Part shown: positions 46,868-55,819 of the stretch, piece after piece
Layout: every line of letters starts with the position of its first letter
Position numbering within the stretch: the stretch's first letter is position 1
Origin: Verrucomicrobiota bacterium
GTDB taxonomy: Bacteria; Verrucomicrobiota; Verrucomicrobiia; Limisphaerales; PALSA-1396
NCBI GenBank assembly: GCA_016200005.1
Contig: JACQFP010000048.1
Span: 28,612 to 92,611 of the forward strand
DNA length: 64,000 nt
Reading direction: 5' to 3'
Position numbers and translations under genes: made by a program
The notes under the pieces: model-generated
What the model was told of the DNA's origin: nothing
What the model saw: only the letters and a program-made list of their open reading frames with translations
The model's database searches: none

Positions 46868-47921
46868 AGTTGAACCCGACGTGCGCCTTCGCCCGGCCTG
46901 AGGGACACTTGGCGGGTTGTTTGTAACGCAGGGTTATTACGCTGGCTCTGGCCTGCCTTCGCTTTGAATCACAAGCTAAGTACCCTTTATCCCAACGCGG
47001 TTCGATATCTTCGGCGATGCTTTCGGTCACCCAGACGTCCGTGCGTACCGTCTGCAGTATTGATTCGGGGATGCGGGGCGTTACCGGCCCGTGGAGCACC
47101 AGCCGCGTTATGAACCGTTGCCAGGAGGCGAACGAACCGTCCACCGTGATGGCGTGCATGTCGATGCGGTGCTTGGCAGCGATCACCTCGGCGGGACCAA
47201 TGGTCGCAGCTTTCGGCGGCACGGCGGCGAGGTCTCCGCTCATGCCGAAACTGCCATGCAGTGAGTTCTGTGCAATCGTAAATGGACTGAGCGTGCAAAC
47301 CCGCGGACCCATTTTCTTCCATTCTTCAAGGCTGCCCGCAAACTCCGCTGCGTCCGGCTCGATGAACGCGAGATGACCCGTCCAGCCCGGCCCGCTATAG
47401 CAAATGTCGGCGCCACCCAGGTCAGCGATCATTTTACCATAGTCTTTGATGTTCCTGGTGGTCGGGCCTTGGATCTGGTTCTCGGGCGGTCGCAGCTTCG
47501 GATCAATGCTCATGTAGAAATGCTTTTTGAACGAGTGCAGGAAGCCGAACTCCCAAGTCTCGGGTGCAATCTCGCCATGCTCATTCGCGTACTCGTCCAT
47601 GTTGAACGTGTACAGATGACGGCAATTCACCTGAAACTTGTTGATCAGGTGAGCGACGCGGCTGTACGCGGGCCAGGGGTTCGGCAGGATCATCACGAGG
47701 CGCCGCTGCTCGTCCGCGGAGGTCTTGATGCGATGAAATAGATCCGCCAACCATAAGAATTCCATCTCCGAATCTTGGACGATCGCGATTTTGAAATCAG
47801 GGTTCGAATGCTTCGTGATGTGCTCTTTCTTGATGCGGCGGACACGCTCGATGACCGCACGGACCCGGAACGGAACCAACTCTGAGGGACTGAACTCAAA
47901 CAAGGTTTTTTTCACCTTCAT
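46395..47921 (-). CDS. Glucosamine-6-phosphate deaminase-like protein with long read-through tail
   Basis: The first roughly 315 residues form a NagB-like sugar-phosphate isomerase domain: LYTFNMDEYANEHGEI, GGADICYSGPGWTGHLAFIEPDAAEF, FTIAQNSLHGSFGMSG and TDVWVTESIAEDIEPRWDKGY (around 46985). It would convert glucosamine-6-phosphate to fructose-6-phosphate and ammonia, following NagA. Family proteins end about there, but here the frame stays open for about another 190 codons to 46395. That tail has low-complexity, non-protein-like composition and is antisense to the cysteine-protein pair. The true stop has probably been lost by mutation, or by a sequence error near 46985. The start at ATG 47921 overlaps the nagA end. 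Confidence 0.75.
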   Translation of the reverse strand: MKVKKTLFEFSPSELVPFRVRAVIERVRRIKKEHITKHSNPDFKIAIVQDSEMEFLWLADLFHRIKTSADEQRRLVMILPNPWPAYSRVAHLINKFQVNCRHLYTFNMDEYANEHGEIAPETWEFGFLHSFKKHFYMSIDPKLRPPENQIQGPTTRNIKDYGKMIADLGGADICYSGPGWTGHLAFIEPDAAEFAGSLEEWKKMGPRVCTLSPFTIAQNSLHGSFGMSGDLAAVPPKAATIGPAEVIAAKHRIDMHAITVDGSFASWQRFITRLVLHGPVTPRIPESILQTVRTDVWVTESIAEDIEPRWDKGYLACDSKRRQARASVITLRYKQPAKCPSGRAKAHVGFNFKVLSSRLLRIYLRGRWLACKYPSAYQEVSNLASTGRPHVPRAAPVPKRLSGQLLCGSPTNTDPGDYAGGPQRICHASTAARSSPCNDRNNRGTVRACCGSENLWKGTHAYQCERHFRRTWCDNQRLPPGVCVANTPSCLQSLFAKSILQHESENPD

Positions 47922-49074
47922 AGACACATTCTCCATCGATCCAAGTTTTGACGGGCCTTAAATCGGCGTTCCACAACACCAAGTCCGCAGCCGTGCCGAC
48001 TTCCAGCGTGCCTTGGGTCTCCAGGCCGAGTAATCGGGCAGGATTTGCCGTGCCCATCGCCCAGACCTGTTCGGCTGGCAGATCGAGCCAGCGCAACAAG
48101 TTCGCAATTCCGCGATCCATCGTCAACGCGCTGCCCGCCAGAAAATTCTTCTCCGCATGGCGTGCTCCGTCGCCGTCACGGACGCGGACGGGGTAGCCCC
48201 ACGGCGTATCGTAAACGCCGGGCGGCAACCCGGCCCCGACGTTCGAGTCTGAGATCAGCGTAACACCCTGGAATCCCTTCGCCGCCACTGCCGCCCGGAT
48301 GGCCATTGGATGAACATGAACTCCATCCGCGATGAAATCCACAGTCACACGCCGGTCAGCCAGCACGGTTTCCACCACTCCCACGGGACGCACTCCCGGA
48401 TCGGTTTCGGGCGGCACCGGAAACACGTCGTAGAAATGTGTCGCGTGTGTCGCGCCCGCGTCAATGGCCGCGAGCGTTTGCTCGGGCGTCGCGCGCGTAT
48501 GCGTGAGAAAGACGCGGATGTTCTGTTCCCGCAGTCGCCGGATGATGGGTAGGATGTTCGGAGTTTCGGGGCTGACCGACATTACTTTCAACCGCCCGCG
48601 GCATGCGGCAACCATTTCCACCAACAATCCGATGTCTCCGTTGACCGTGGCACAGGCCGCGCCCGTGATGGCCACGAACGGGCCTTCCAGATGCAATCCA
48701 ACGATCCGCACTCCGCGCGCCGAAGGAACTGCATTGGAAATTTGCTCCAACTTTTCAAGAAAGCCTCGTCCGATTTGCGGCACCACCGTTGGCACCACAG
48801 CCGTGACACCGAACCGCCCCAGCACCGCGCCCGCACCGTGCAGGGCCGCTTCCCCCGTCTCGTAAACGTACTGCATGATGCCATGCGTATGCACGTCGAT
48901 CAGTCCCGGCGTGAGCCAGCCACCGTGACCATCCACCACGGTCGTGTCAGGCGGGGACTCGGCGATCGTGGGGCCAACGGCCGCAATCCCCCTTTCATGA
49001 ATGAGAAGCTGGCCCGGGTAAATGCGCGTGCCAGGTTCGACAATGCGGACGTTGGTGATGAGTTGCGCGGCCAT
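47896..49074 (-). CDS. nagA: N-acetylglucosamine-6-phosphate deacetylase
   Basis: A 392-residue cytoplasmic metal-dependent amidohydrolase. Motifs are GLIDVHTHG near residue 60, VGLHLEGPFV near residue 125 (metal ligand Glu), VFLTHTRATPEQTLAAIDAGATHATHFYDVF, DFIADGVHVHP, and TLISDSNVGAG with the catalytic aspartate region. It removes acetate from N-acetylglucosamine-6-phosphate. It is the first gene of a two-gene minus-strand operon with the nagB-like gene (overlap about 26 bp) and is divergent from a DeoR-type regulator 68 bp away, the usual arrangement of amino-sugar loci. Confidence 0.92.
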   Translation of the reverse strand: MAAQLITNVRIVEPGTRIYPGQLLIHERGIAAVGPTIAESPPDTTVVDGHGGWLTPGLIDVHTHGIMQYVYETGEAALHGAGAVLGRFGVTAVVPTVVPQIGRGFLEKLEQISNAVPSARGVRIVGLHLEGPFVAITGAACATVNGDIGLLVEMVAACRGRLKVMSVSPETPNILPIIRRLREQNIRVFLTHTRATPEQTLAAIDAGATHATHFYDVFPVPPETDPGVRPVGVVETVLADRRVTVDFIADGVHVHPMAIRAAVAAKGFQGVTLISDSNVGAGLPPGVYDTPWGYPVRVRDGDGARHAEKNFLAGSALTMDRGIANLLRWLDLPAEQVWAMGTANPARLLGLETQGTLEVGTAADLVLWNADLRPVKTWIDGECVYEGEKNLV

Positions 49075-49093
49075 ATCAAATTCTGCTTGTCAA

Positions 49094-49127
49094 TCGTTTC
49101 GCACATGCATAATGTTCGTTTCGCACA
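49094..49127. promoter_or_regulatory. Direct repeat in the nagA/DeoR divergent promoter
   Basis: TCGTTTCGCACA occurs at 49094-49105 and again at 49116-49127, 22 bp apart, in the 68-bp gap between nagA and the DeoR-type gene. Two identical 12-mers two helical turns apart at a divergent promoter suggest an operator controlling both directions. Confidence 0.6.
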
Positions 49128-49142
49128 AATCGTGCAAGCTCA

Positions 49143-49934
49143 ATGTTGGACTTAAGTGAACGACAGGAAAAGATTCGAACCCTCCTGACCACCCAGGGGA
49201 GGTTGAGCGTCACGCGCCTGGTCGAGCAAATGGACGTCGCCGCCATGACCATCCGCCGCGATCTCATCGCGCTGGAAAAGGCGGGGTTGCTGACCCGCAC
49301 GCACGGCGGCTGTGTATTGCACTCGCCATTTGTTGCCGAGCTTTCGTTCCCGGTAAAGCAACGTCTCCGCCAGGAGCACAAAACTGCCATCGCAGGCGAG
49401 GCCATCCGGCGCCTCAAGCGCGACGAGACGGTCTATCTGGACACGGGCACGACTGCATTACAGGTTGCCCGCACGCTCCCGCCGGACCTCGCCTTGCAGG
49501 TGTTCACGAACAACCTGCGAATCGCAATGGAGCTTTTCGGCCGTACCGGTATAACGATCACGGTTTACGGTGGCGTCATGGCCCACAAGAACCCCGACCT
49601 CGCGGGCGAGATGGCGCTCGCTCAAATACAACAGTATCGCCTCGACGTCGCGATCGTCGGAGGCGATGCGCTCGACATCGGCCGAGGTGAGTTTTACGGC
49701 GCGGACGCGCGCACGGCCTTGTTGTCACGCGCCGCCCAGAAGCAGGCCAACCGTGTGATCGTCGTCATGGACAGTTCCAAGTTCGGCAAACGCGGCCTCG
49801 CCGTAGCCGGCCGGCTTGGCCCGGGCGTAACGATGATCACAGATAATGAAGTGAACCGCAAAGACCGGGCGATCCTCAGACGAACGGGCGCAGAGATGGT
49901 GTTTGCAGCCACACCTTCAGCAAATTCAAAATGA
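49143..49934 (+). CDS. DeoR-family transcriptional regulator
   Basis: A 263-residue regulator: N-terminal DeoR helix-turn-helix (LSERQEKIRTLLTTQGRLSVTRLVEQMDVAAMTIRRDLIALEKAGLL, then RTHGGCVL) and a DeoRC sugar-phosphate sensor with ETVYLDTGTTALQVARTL, VFTNNLRIAMEL, TVYGGVMAHKNPDLAGEMA, VGGDALDIGRGEF and VMDSSKFGKRGLA. Such proteins are repressors released by sugar phosphates. It is divergent from nagA and overlaps the following aminotransferase gene by 4 bp, so it probably controls both operons through the direct repeat in between. Confidence 0.92.
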   Translation: MLDLSERQEKIRTLLTTQGRLSVTRLVEQMDVAAMTIRRDLIALEKAGLLTRTHGGCVLHSPFVAELSFPVKQRLRQEHKTAIAGEAIRRLKRDETVYLDTGTTALQVARTLPPDLALQVFTNNLRIAMELFGRTGITITVYGGVMAHKNPDLAGEMALAQIQQYRLDVAIVGGDALDIGRGEFYGADARTALLSRAAQKQANRVIVVMDSSKFGKRGLAVAGRLGPGVTMITDNEVNRKDRAILRRTGAEMVFAATPSANSK

Positions 49935-51349
49935 CCACCGCCATCCTCACACCATCCCGTCAGAAGAAATCCGCGACCAAGCCGGGCCGATACAATCCGT
50001 CACGCTACCCCGTGGACTTGCGCGAATATCCGAAGATCGTAACTAAGACGCTGCCCGGGCCGAAGTCCAACGAGTGGCACTCGCGTTGCACAAAACACTT
50101 CAAAGGTCTGAGCGGCCAGGTGAAACTGTTCCCGGTCGCATTTGAGTCCGGCCAGGGGTGCACACTCCGTGACGTGGACGGAAATCAGTACATTGATTTC
50201 AGTTCTGGCATCTACGTCACCACGCTCGGGCACTGCCACCCGAAAATCACCGAAGCAGTGCAGAAGTACTCGGCCCAGTTGATGAACTGCCACGATTTCA
50301 CCACGCCGATCAAGACCTTGTTGTGTGAGAAGCTTGCAGAGGTGTTGCCCGGTGACCTGAACGGCTTCCAGTTTTACGATTGCGGGACCGCGGCAGTCGA
50401 GGCGGGGATGCGTGTGTTGCGCGCGGTCACCGGCAAACACGAGTTGTTGTCGTGCTTCTACGATTTCCACGGCAAGACCTACGGCGCGGTGTCGCTGGCG
50501 GAGATCCGTTCGCCCGTGTACGGTGCAACGCGGGCGCCGGGAATGCACTTGTTGCCGCGGCCCAACACCTATCGTCCACACTGGACGAAAGCAGACGGCA
50601 CGATCGACACGGACAAGTACATTGAGTTCTACGTCGAGTACCTCGACCGTGCCACCGTGAACGCCGTCGCGGGCTTTGTGCTCGAACCGATCCAGGGTTG
50701 GGGCGGTTCGGTGATGCCGCCGGACGATTTCTTTCCCAAGCTGCGCAAGCTGTGTGATGAACGGAAGATTCTGCTCATGGCTGACGAAGTCCTTACGAGT
50801 TGGGGACGCACGGGAAAGTGGCTCTGCCTGGAACATTGGGGCGTTGTGCCCGACGTCGTCTCGATCGGAAAAGGGTTCGGCAACGGTTTCCCTGTCACTT
50901 GTGTCGCCGTGCGCGAGCCGTTCAAGGAAAAATTCGAGGCGATCAGCGCCAGCAGCAGCTACGGCGGCAACCCGATGGCCTGCGCCGCCGCCCTCGCGTC
51001 CACCGAGGTGATTGAGGAGGAAGGTTTGCTCGAACATGCTACAGAACTCGGCAATCTGTTCGCCAAACGTATGAATGCGTGGAAAAAGAAATTTGCCATC
51101 GTCGGCGACACGCGCGTCAAAGGTTGCTTGATGGGTGTCGAATTGGTGAAGGACAAGCAAACCAAGCAACCATTCGATGAAGCGGGCAAGCGGGTCTATC
51201 AACGCGCCTTCGCAAAAGGCCTGGCCTGGATTCCAGCCGGCCACATTTTGCGGATGAGTCCGCCGATCGTGATGCCCGAGGAAGTTGCCCACAAGGCCAT
51301 GGATATCATCGAAGAATCCATCGCCGAGGTTGAAAAAGAACTAGGTTAA
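49931..51349 (+). CDS. Class III aminotransferase
   Basis: A 472-residue PLP enzyme of the acetylornithine/4-aminobutyrate type. It shows GCTLRDVDGNQYIDFSSGIYVTTLGHCHPKI, YDCGTAAVEAGMRVLRAVTGK, LLSCFYDFHGKTYGA, VLEPIQGWGGSVMPP, LLMADEVLTSWGRTG and the PLP lysine in VSIGKGFGNGFP, then SYGGNPMACAAAL. Substrate unknown; its place after a DeoR regulator and opposite nagA suggests an amino sugar or a related amine. The start overlaps the DeoR stop by 4 bp, and the next gene starts 4 bp after it ends. Confidence 0.9.
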   Translation: MTTAILTPSRQKKSATKPGRYNPSRYPVDLREYPKIVTKTLPGPKSNEWHSRCTKHFKGLSGQVKLFPVAFESGQGCTLRDVDGNQYIDFSSGIYVTTLGHCHPKITEAVQKYSAQLMNCHDFTTPIKTLLCEKLAEVLPGDLNGFQFYDCGTAAVEAGMRVLRAVTGKHELLSCFYDFHGKTYGAVSLAEIRSPVYGATRAPGMHLLPRPNTYRPHWTKADGTIDTDKYIEFYVEYLDRATVNAVAGFVLEPIQGWGGSVMPPDDFFPKLRKLCDERKILLMADEVLTSWGRTGKWLCLEHWGVVPDVVSIGKGFGNGFPVTCVAVREPFKEKFEAISASSSYGGNPMACAAALASTEVIEEEGLLEHATELGNLFAKRMNAWKKKFAIVGDTRVKGCLMGVELVKDKQTKQPFDEAGKRVYQRAFAKGLAWIPAGHILRMSPPIVMPEEVAHKAMDIIEESIAEVEKELG

Positions 51350-51352
51350 GCG

Positions 51353-52687
51353 ATGAGCTTGCACGCCGGCGCCGCCACGCGCGACATCAGCCCGACCAAA
51401 CCGACGCAACTTTGCGGCTACCCACACGTGCGTCGCATTTCGACTGGCATCCACGATCCGTTGCAGGCATCGGCGTTGTTCCTGGGCAATGGTTCGTCGA
51501 CCGTGCTGCTGTGCGCGCTGGATATCCTCATGCTCAACTCCGACGTTGCGCGGCGCATTCGACGATCCGTTGCGGAGGCGGTTGGCATTCCCGAGTCGGG
51601 CGTGCTGATCAGTTGCACGCACACCCACTCAGCACCCGTCACCTTGCGTTACCTGCCATTCAGCGGCGATATCGCAATGCCGGCGCCCGACCCTTCATAC
51701 TTGGCGTTCGTCGAAGAACGCATTGTCGAGTCCGCGGTCGCCGCGAAGGAACAGGCGCAACCCGCCGAACTGGCATGGACGAAGGCCGACGCACGCGGTG
51801 TCGGCGGCAATCGTCATTCGCCTGACGGGCCGACCGATCCTGAAGTCGGCGTACTGGCGGTACGTGCTGGGGACAAATTACTGGCCGTGGCACTCATCTA
51901 CGGCATGCATCCGACGGTGCTGCATGAAGATTCAACGCTCGTCTCCGGCGATTTCCCCTATTTTGCGAGGCGACACTTGCAGGAAGCCATTGGTCAGGAG
52001 TTGGTGGTGCTCCACCACACCGGGCCGGCGGGCGACCAAAGTCCGCGCTATTACGTCAAAGGCCAGACCTTCGCTGAGGCAGAACGTCTTGGCCGCAAAC
52101 TGGGGACCGCGGCACTCGCAAGTTTACGAGATTTGAAATTCTCCAGTGAGGTTGCGCTGTCAGGTTGGCTCAAACCGGTGGAGTTGACGCATCGCAAGCT
52201 GCCATCAGTCTCAGAAGCGGAGCAAGTGCTCGCCACATATCGGACCGAGTACGAGCGCTTAAGAGCAGGCGGCACAGAGCGGGCACGAGTGCGGACCGCT
52301 GAAGTGGCGGTGTTCGGCGCGGAAGCCTTGCTTAACCTTGCGCGGGCACGGCAAAGTGGAGAGGTTGACCGGATGCTCGCCAGGCTTGTCCCCTTTGAGG
52401 TGCAAGTGTTGCGGATAGGCGGGTCGTGCGTGATTGGATTTCCCGGCGAGTTTTTTGCGGAATACGCATTGCTCTTAAAACAACGCGCTTCGGCGAAGAG
52501 CTACGTGGTTACATACGCCAATGGCGAATTGCAGGGTTACATCGTCACGCCGGAAGCGGCCGCTGCGGGCGGCTACGAAGCGGCAAGCAGTCTTTTCGAA
52601 CCGGAATCCGGTCTGACGATGGTAAACACCGCGCTGACTGGCATTTCAGAATTGATGCTTTACAACCCGGAAGGAGGGTCGGCGTGA
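51353..52687 (+). CDS. Cytoplasmic neutral ceramidase-like hydrolase
   Basis: A 444-residue protein with the N-terminal domain of neutral/alkaline ceramidases: GAATRDISPTKPTQLCGYPHVR, VLISCTHTHSAPV (zinc-type histidines), ALIYGMHPTVLH, VSGDFPYFARRHL and LHHTGPAGDQSPR, ending with VIGFPGEFFAEYALLLK and TYANGELQGYIVTPEAA. There is no signal peptide, unlike secreted ceramidases, so an intracellular amide hydrolase acting on an amino-sugar or similar amide is more likely than ceramide cleavage (inference). It is coupled to the aminotransferase (4-bp gap) and to the kinase (GTGA overlap). Confidence 0.85.
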   Translation: MSLHAGAATRDISPTKPTQLCGYPHVRRISTGIHDPLQASALFLGNGSSTVLLCALDILMLNSDVARRIRRSVAEAVGIPESGVLISCTHTHSAPVTLRYLPFSGDIAMPAPDPSYLAFVEERIVESAVAAKEQAQPAELAWTKADARGVGGNRHSPDGPTDPEVGVLAVRAGDKLLAVALIYGMHPTVLHEDSTLVSGDFPYFARRHLQEAIGQELVVLHHTGPAGDQSPRYYVKGQTFAEAERLGRKLGTAALASLRDLKFSSEVALSGWLKPVELTHRKLPSVSEAEQVLATYRTEYERLRAGGTERARVRTAEVAVFGAEALLNLARARQSGEVDRMLARLVPFEVQVLRIGGSCVIGFPGEFFAEYALLLKQRASAKSYVVTYANGELQGYIVTPEAAAAGGYEAASSLFEPESGLTMVNTALTGISELMLYNPEGGSA

Positions 52688-53982
52688 TCCTGTCGATCGA
52701 TCTTGGTTCAACCTCATTCAAGGCAGCGGTCCTGGATAAGGAGCTGCGGGTCCGTGGCTTTTTTTCCCACGAGGTCCGTCACCAGTTCGCATCTGGCGGG
52801 AAGGTGGAACTGGCGGTGGAGGAAGCCACCTCGGCGGTACGGAAGGCAATTCGCGAGGCGGTCGCCTCAGTCGGGATTCGTGCCTCGAAGCTGCGGGCGG
52901 TGGCCGTCACAAGTCAGGCTCAAACATTCACATTGATCGACAAGCAGGGCCGCCCTCGGATGCCGTTCATCTCGTGGCAGGACAACCGGGCGGTGCGCAG
53001 TTGCGAGAGGCTGAAACAAACGAAGTCGATGCACAACTTCGGCGAGCATTGCAGTTTCGGCTCCTTGATGCCGCCTCTCTTGATCTGCCAACTCAAACAC
53101 CTGCGGGAGACTAGACCGGGTTTCGTTACCCCAGACAACGTCGTTGTGTGCCTTCCCACGTTCTTCGTTCACCAATGGTGTGGCATTGCGGCCATTGATG
53201 AGAATCTGGTTGCCATGAGCGGAATGTATTCACTGGCGTTGCGGACGTGGTGGCCCGCCGCCCTGCGCGTCTGCGGTTTGCGGAGCCGACAACTGCCAGA
53301 GCTTCGCCCCCTCGGACGAATTGCGAGTCACACAAACGCAGGAGCGTTGGAATTCGGTCTGCCAAAAGGAATTCCGGTGGTCTTGGCTGGCAACGATCAA
53401 ACTGCGGGCGCCTATGCGGCCAGACTGGACGAAGACCACGGCTTGCTGGTGACCTTGGGTACCGCTCAAGCAGCCTACGCCTACTTGGATACAATGCCAC
53501 GCCCGCATCCCGCTTTGATCCGGGGGCCATTTCCCGATGGAAGATTTTATCGGATGGCAGCCGATAGTTGCGGCGGGAGCATCATCAACTGGGCGAAGGC
53601 GATTCTGGCCGGATGCGAGACCGACAAAAAGTTTTTCAATCTGGCCGCCCAATCACCGCCCGATTGTCGGGGCTTGAAGTTTGAGCCGAATTGCCATGAG
53701 AGCCGGGGAATCTGGCGCAACATCGGCCTCGATCATACGTCCACTGACTTCGCCCGGTCGGTGCTGGAAAGTCTGACGCACCGCATGTCGGAGTTGATTC
53801 AGCAACTGGGGGTGCGTCTGGACCGGACGCAGGTTTTTGTGGCTGGAGGTGGGAGCGAAAACCCGCTTTGGATTCGCATTCTGTCAGAAACGCTTGGCGT
53901 CCGGTTGAAGGTAACCGAAGGACGCCCAGTTGTGGGAGCCGGTCGGATGGCGTTGAAAACTCTTTCGGATATTCAGAGGTGA
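52684..53982 (+). CDS. FGGY-family carbohydrate kinase
   Basis: A 432-residue kinase starting at GTG 52684, which overlaps the TGA of the previous gene. N-terminal phosphate loop LSIDLGSTSFKAAVLD, then AVTSQAQTFTLID and PFISWQDNRA. C-terminal parts are VVLAGNDQTAGAYAA with the catalytic aspartate, LVTLGTAQAAYA, ADSCGGSIINWAK and VFVAGGGSENPLW. It would phosphorylate a sugar or polyol; the substrate is not readable. In this operon it could produce the sugar phosphate that the DeoR regulator senses. Confidence 0.9.
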   Translation: MILSIDLGSTSFKAAVLDKELRVRGFFSHEVRHQFASGGKVELAVEEATSAVRKAIREAVASVGIRASKLRAVAVTSQAQTFTLIDKQGRPRMPFISWQDNRAVRSCERLKQTKSMHNFGEHCSFGSLMPPLLICQLKHLRETRPGFVTPDNVVVCLPTFFVHQWCGIAAIDENLVAMSGMYSLALRTWWPAALRVCGLRSRQLPELRPLGRIASHTNAGALEFGLPKGIPVVLAGNDQTAGAYAARLDEDHGLLVTLGTAQAAYAYLDTMPRPHPALIRGPFPDGRFYRMAADSCGGSIINWAKAILAGCETDKKFFNLAAQSPPDCRGLKFEPNCHESRGIWRNIGLDHTSTDFARSVLESLTHRMSELIQQLGVRLDRTQVFVAGGGSENPLWIRILSETLGVRLKVTEGRPVVGAGRMALKTLSDIQR

Positions 53983-53983
53983 T

Positions 53984-55135
53984 ATGGAAACCAAAATCGT
54001 GCGCTTCGGTATCATTGGTTGCGGGTTGATGGGACGCGAGTTCGCGAGTGCCGCGGCCCGGTGGTGCCATCTCGTGGACATGGACGTGCGCCCGGATCTT
54101 GTGGCGATCTGCAGCCGGAATCCGGCTTCGTACACCTGGTTCAAGCAGAACTTCCCCACCATCACCCAGATGACAGATGACTACCGCGCGTTGTTGGACA
54201 ACCCGGATGTGGAAGCGGTGTATGTCGCTTTGCCACACCATCTCCATCGAGAGGTTTACTGCGCGGCAATCGAAGCCGGCAAACATCTGATGGGCGAGAA
54301 GCCCTTCGGCATCGACGAGGAGGCTTGCGATGTGATCCTTGGCTGCGCGCGCAGGCATCCGCAAGTGTTTGTGCGTTGCTCATCGGAATCGGTATTCTTC
54401 CCCGCGGTACAGCGCATCGGCGGCTTGATCGAGCAACACGCCTTCGGGCGCATTATTGAGGTCAACACCGGCCTGCTTCATTCCAGCGATCTTGATCCCA
54501 ACAAGCCCATCAACTGGAAGCGAATGGTGGAATTCAATGGGGAGTACGGAGTCATGGGCGACCTCGGCATGCACGCCTGCCACGTGCCGTTCCGCGCGGG
54601 CTGGATTCCCCGAAACGTGCGCGCCATTCTGAGCGACATCGTCAAGGAACGCCCGGACGGCAAGGGCGGACGGGTGCCCTGTAGCACGTGGGATAACGCC
54701 ACACTCCTATGCGAGACGACTGACCCTGTCACGGGTAAGCCATTCCCGTGGACCATAAAAACTCAGCGCATCGCGCCGGGCCAAAAGAACAATTGGTACA
54801 CGGAGATTCTGGGAACAAAGATCTCCGCTCGCTGGTCGAGCGTCAACGCCGACATTCTCGAGATACTGAGGTACGATGGTGGCGAGCAAGCGTGGAGTCA
54901 GATCCAGACCGGGCACGAGGCGGCATTCAAGACCGTCACCGGCGGCATCTTCCAATTCGGGTTCACGGATTCCATCCTGCAAATGTGGGCGGCGTTTCTC
55001 TGGGAGTTGGTTCACGGCAAGCCGCCAGCGAAATTTGCAGGTTGTGTGACGCCCCACGAAACGGACTTGAGCCATCGCCTGTTCACCGCCGCGCTGGTTT
55101 CACAGCACAAGATGGCTACTGTGACAGTGAAGTGA
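53984..55135 (+). CDS. Gfo/Idh/MocA-family oxidoreductase
   Basis: A 383-residue NAD(P)-dependent oxidoreductase. The N-terminal Rossmann fold has RFGIIGCGLMGREFASAAARW and AVYVALPHHLHREVYCAAIEAGKHLMGEKPFGID, with the lysine of EKP in the usual place. A C-terminal alpha/beta domain contains EYGVMGDLGMHACHVPF, where HACH may supply catalytic histidines. It oxidises or reduces a sugar or inositol-like ring hydroxyl. It starts 1 bp after the kinase stop and ends the operon, completing an apparent pathway of aminotransferase, amidase-like protein, kinase and dehydrogenase. Confidence 0.9.
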   Translation: METKIVRFGIIGCGLMGREFASAAARWCHLVDMDVRPDLVAICSRNPASYTWFKQNFPTITQMTDDYRALLDNPDVEAVYVALPHHLHREVYCAAIEAGKHLMGEKPFGIDEEACDVILGCARRHPQVFVRCSSESVFFPAVQRIGGLIEQHAFGRIIEVNTGLLHSSDLDPNKPINWKRMVEFNGEYGVMGDLGMHACHVPFRAGWIPRNVRAILSDIVKERPDGKGGRVPCSTWDNATLLCETTDPVTGKPFPWTIKTQRIAPGQKNNWYTEILGTKISARWSSVNADILEILRYDGGEQAWSQIQTGHEAAFKTVTGGIFQFGFTDSILQMWAAFLWELVHGKPPAKFAGCVTPHETDLSHRLFTAALVSQHKMATVTVK

Positions 55136-55284
55136 ACCGGCAAACGATCACGATGCAAAGCTTATCGTTTCTTGGCATGCCGCTTAAAAAACTGCCCAGA
55201 TGGAACTTGGTCCGCTGAACAATTTCTGTTTGGCCAGGCGTTGATGGTTTTGGCGATACCACGGCGGAGGGTCTGCGACATGTA

Positions 55285-55316
55285 GGACAGCCCGTTGGCA
55301 GAGCTTCGGGCTGTCC
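55285..55316. repeat. Inverted repeat (hairpin) after the oxidoreductase operon
   Basis: GGACAGCCCG pairs perfectly with CGGGCTGTCC across a 12-nt loop, 150 bp after the last gene of the operon. It may stabilise or end the transcript, but no U-tract follows. Confidence 0.55.
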
Positions 55317-55786
55317 AAGGAGTTGCCTGTCAATCAGCGCATTGGCCCTCAATCGCCAGTTGATTTTGAATTTAATTTTGCGAATAAGTAAATGCACATC
55401 AAGTCCGCCTCCAGTCACTGAATCGGGGTAAGTTAACCTCGCTCCGTGATTCGATTCGTTAGAATTCGTGTAGGGCTCCACCTCCAGTAAAAGCTCCAGT
55501 AAAATGGTTCTGGAAGGATAGTGGAGGAATGGTGGAAGGGTAGTGACGGAGACTAAATTGAAATAGTGATTGAAGCTTCAAAAAACCGTTGCTAGACTCG
55601 CTTTGTTGAGGAACGAGTGTCGTTGAAGAAGTTGCGTCGGAAACGCGTGAGTCAGGGAAGGGAACAATCCCGACCATTGGCTCCAGCTTCAATAGCCCAA
55701 AACACGCTGGATTGCCTATAAAAAAAGGGGTTTATTCGCCTCTGGCTTTTCTCTCTCCAGCGCAGGCGCGTGCAGGCAAAAGCAAT

Positions 55787-55819
55787 GATTTGCCACTAAA
55801 TGACGACTTGTGGCAAATC
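55787..55819. repeat. Inverted repeat upstream of the DUF1549/1553 gene
   Basis: GATTTGCCAC and GTGGCAAATC pair perfectly across 13 nt, and a further TGGCAAAT follows at 55823. It lies about 170 bp before the gene start and could be an operator or a structured leader. Confidence 0.5.

Noticed and set aside
50000..51292. A 430-codon minus-strand frame opposite the class III aminotransferase
   Set aside because: The plus strand has all aminotransferase motifs; the antisense frame is a by-product of high GC codon usage.
55285..55316. Hairpin as a Rho-independent terminator
   Set aside because: The stem is perfect but no T-run follows on either strand.
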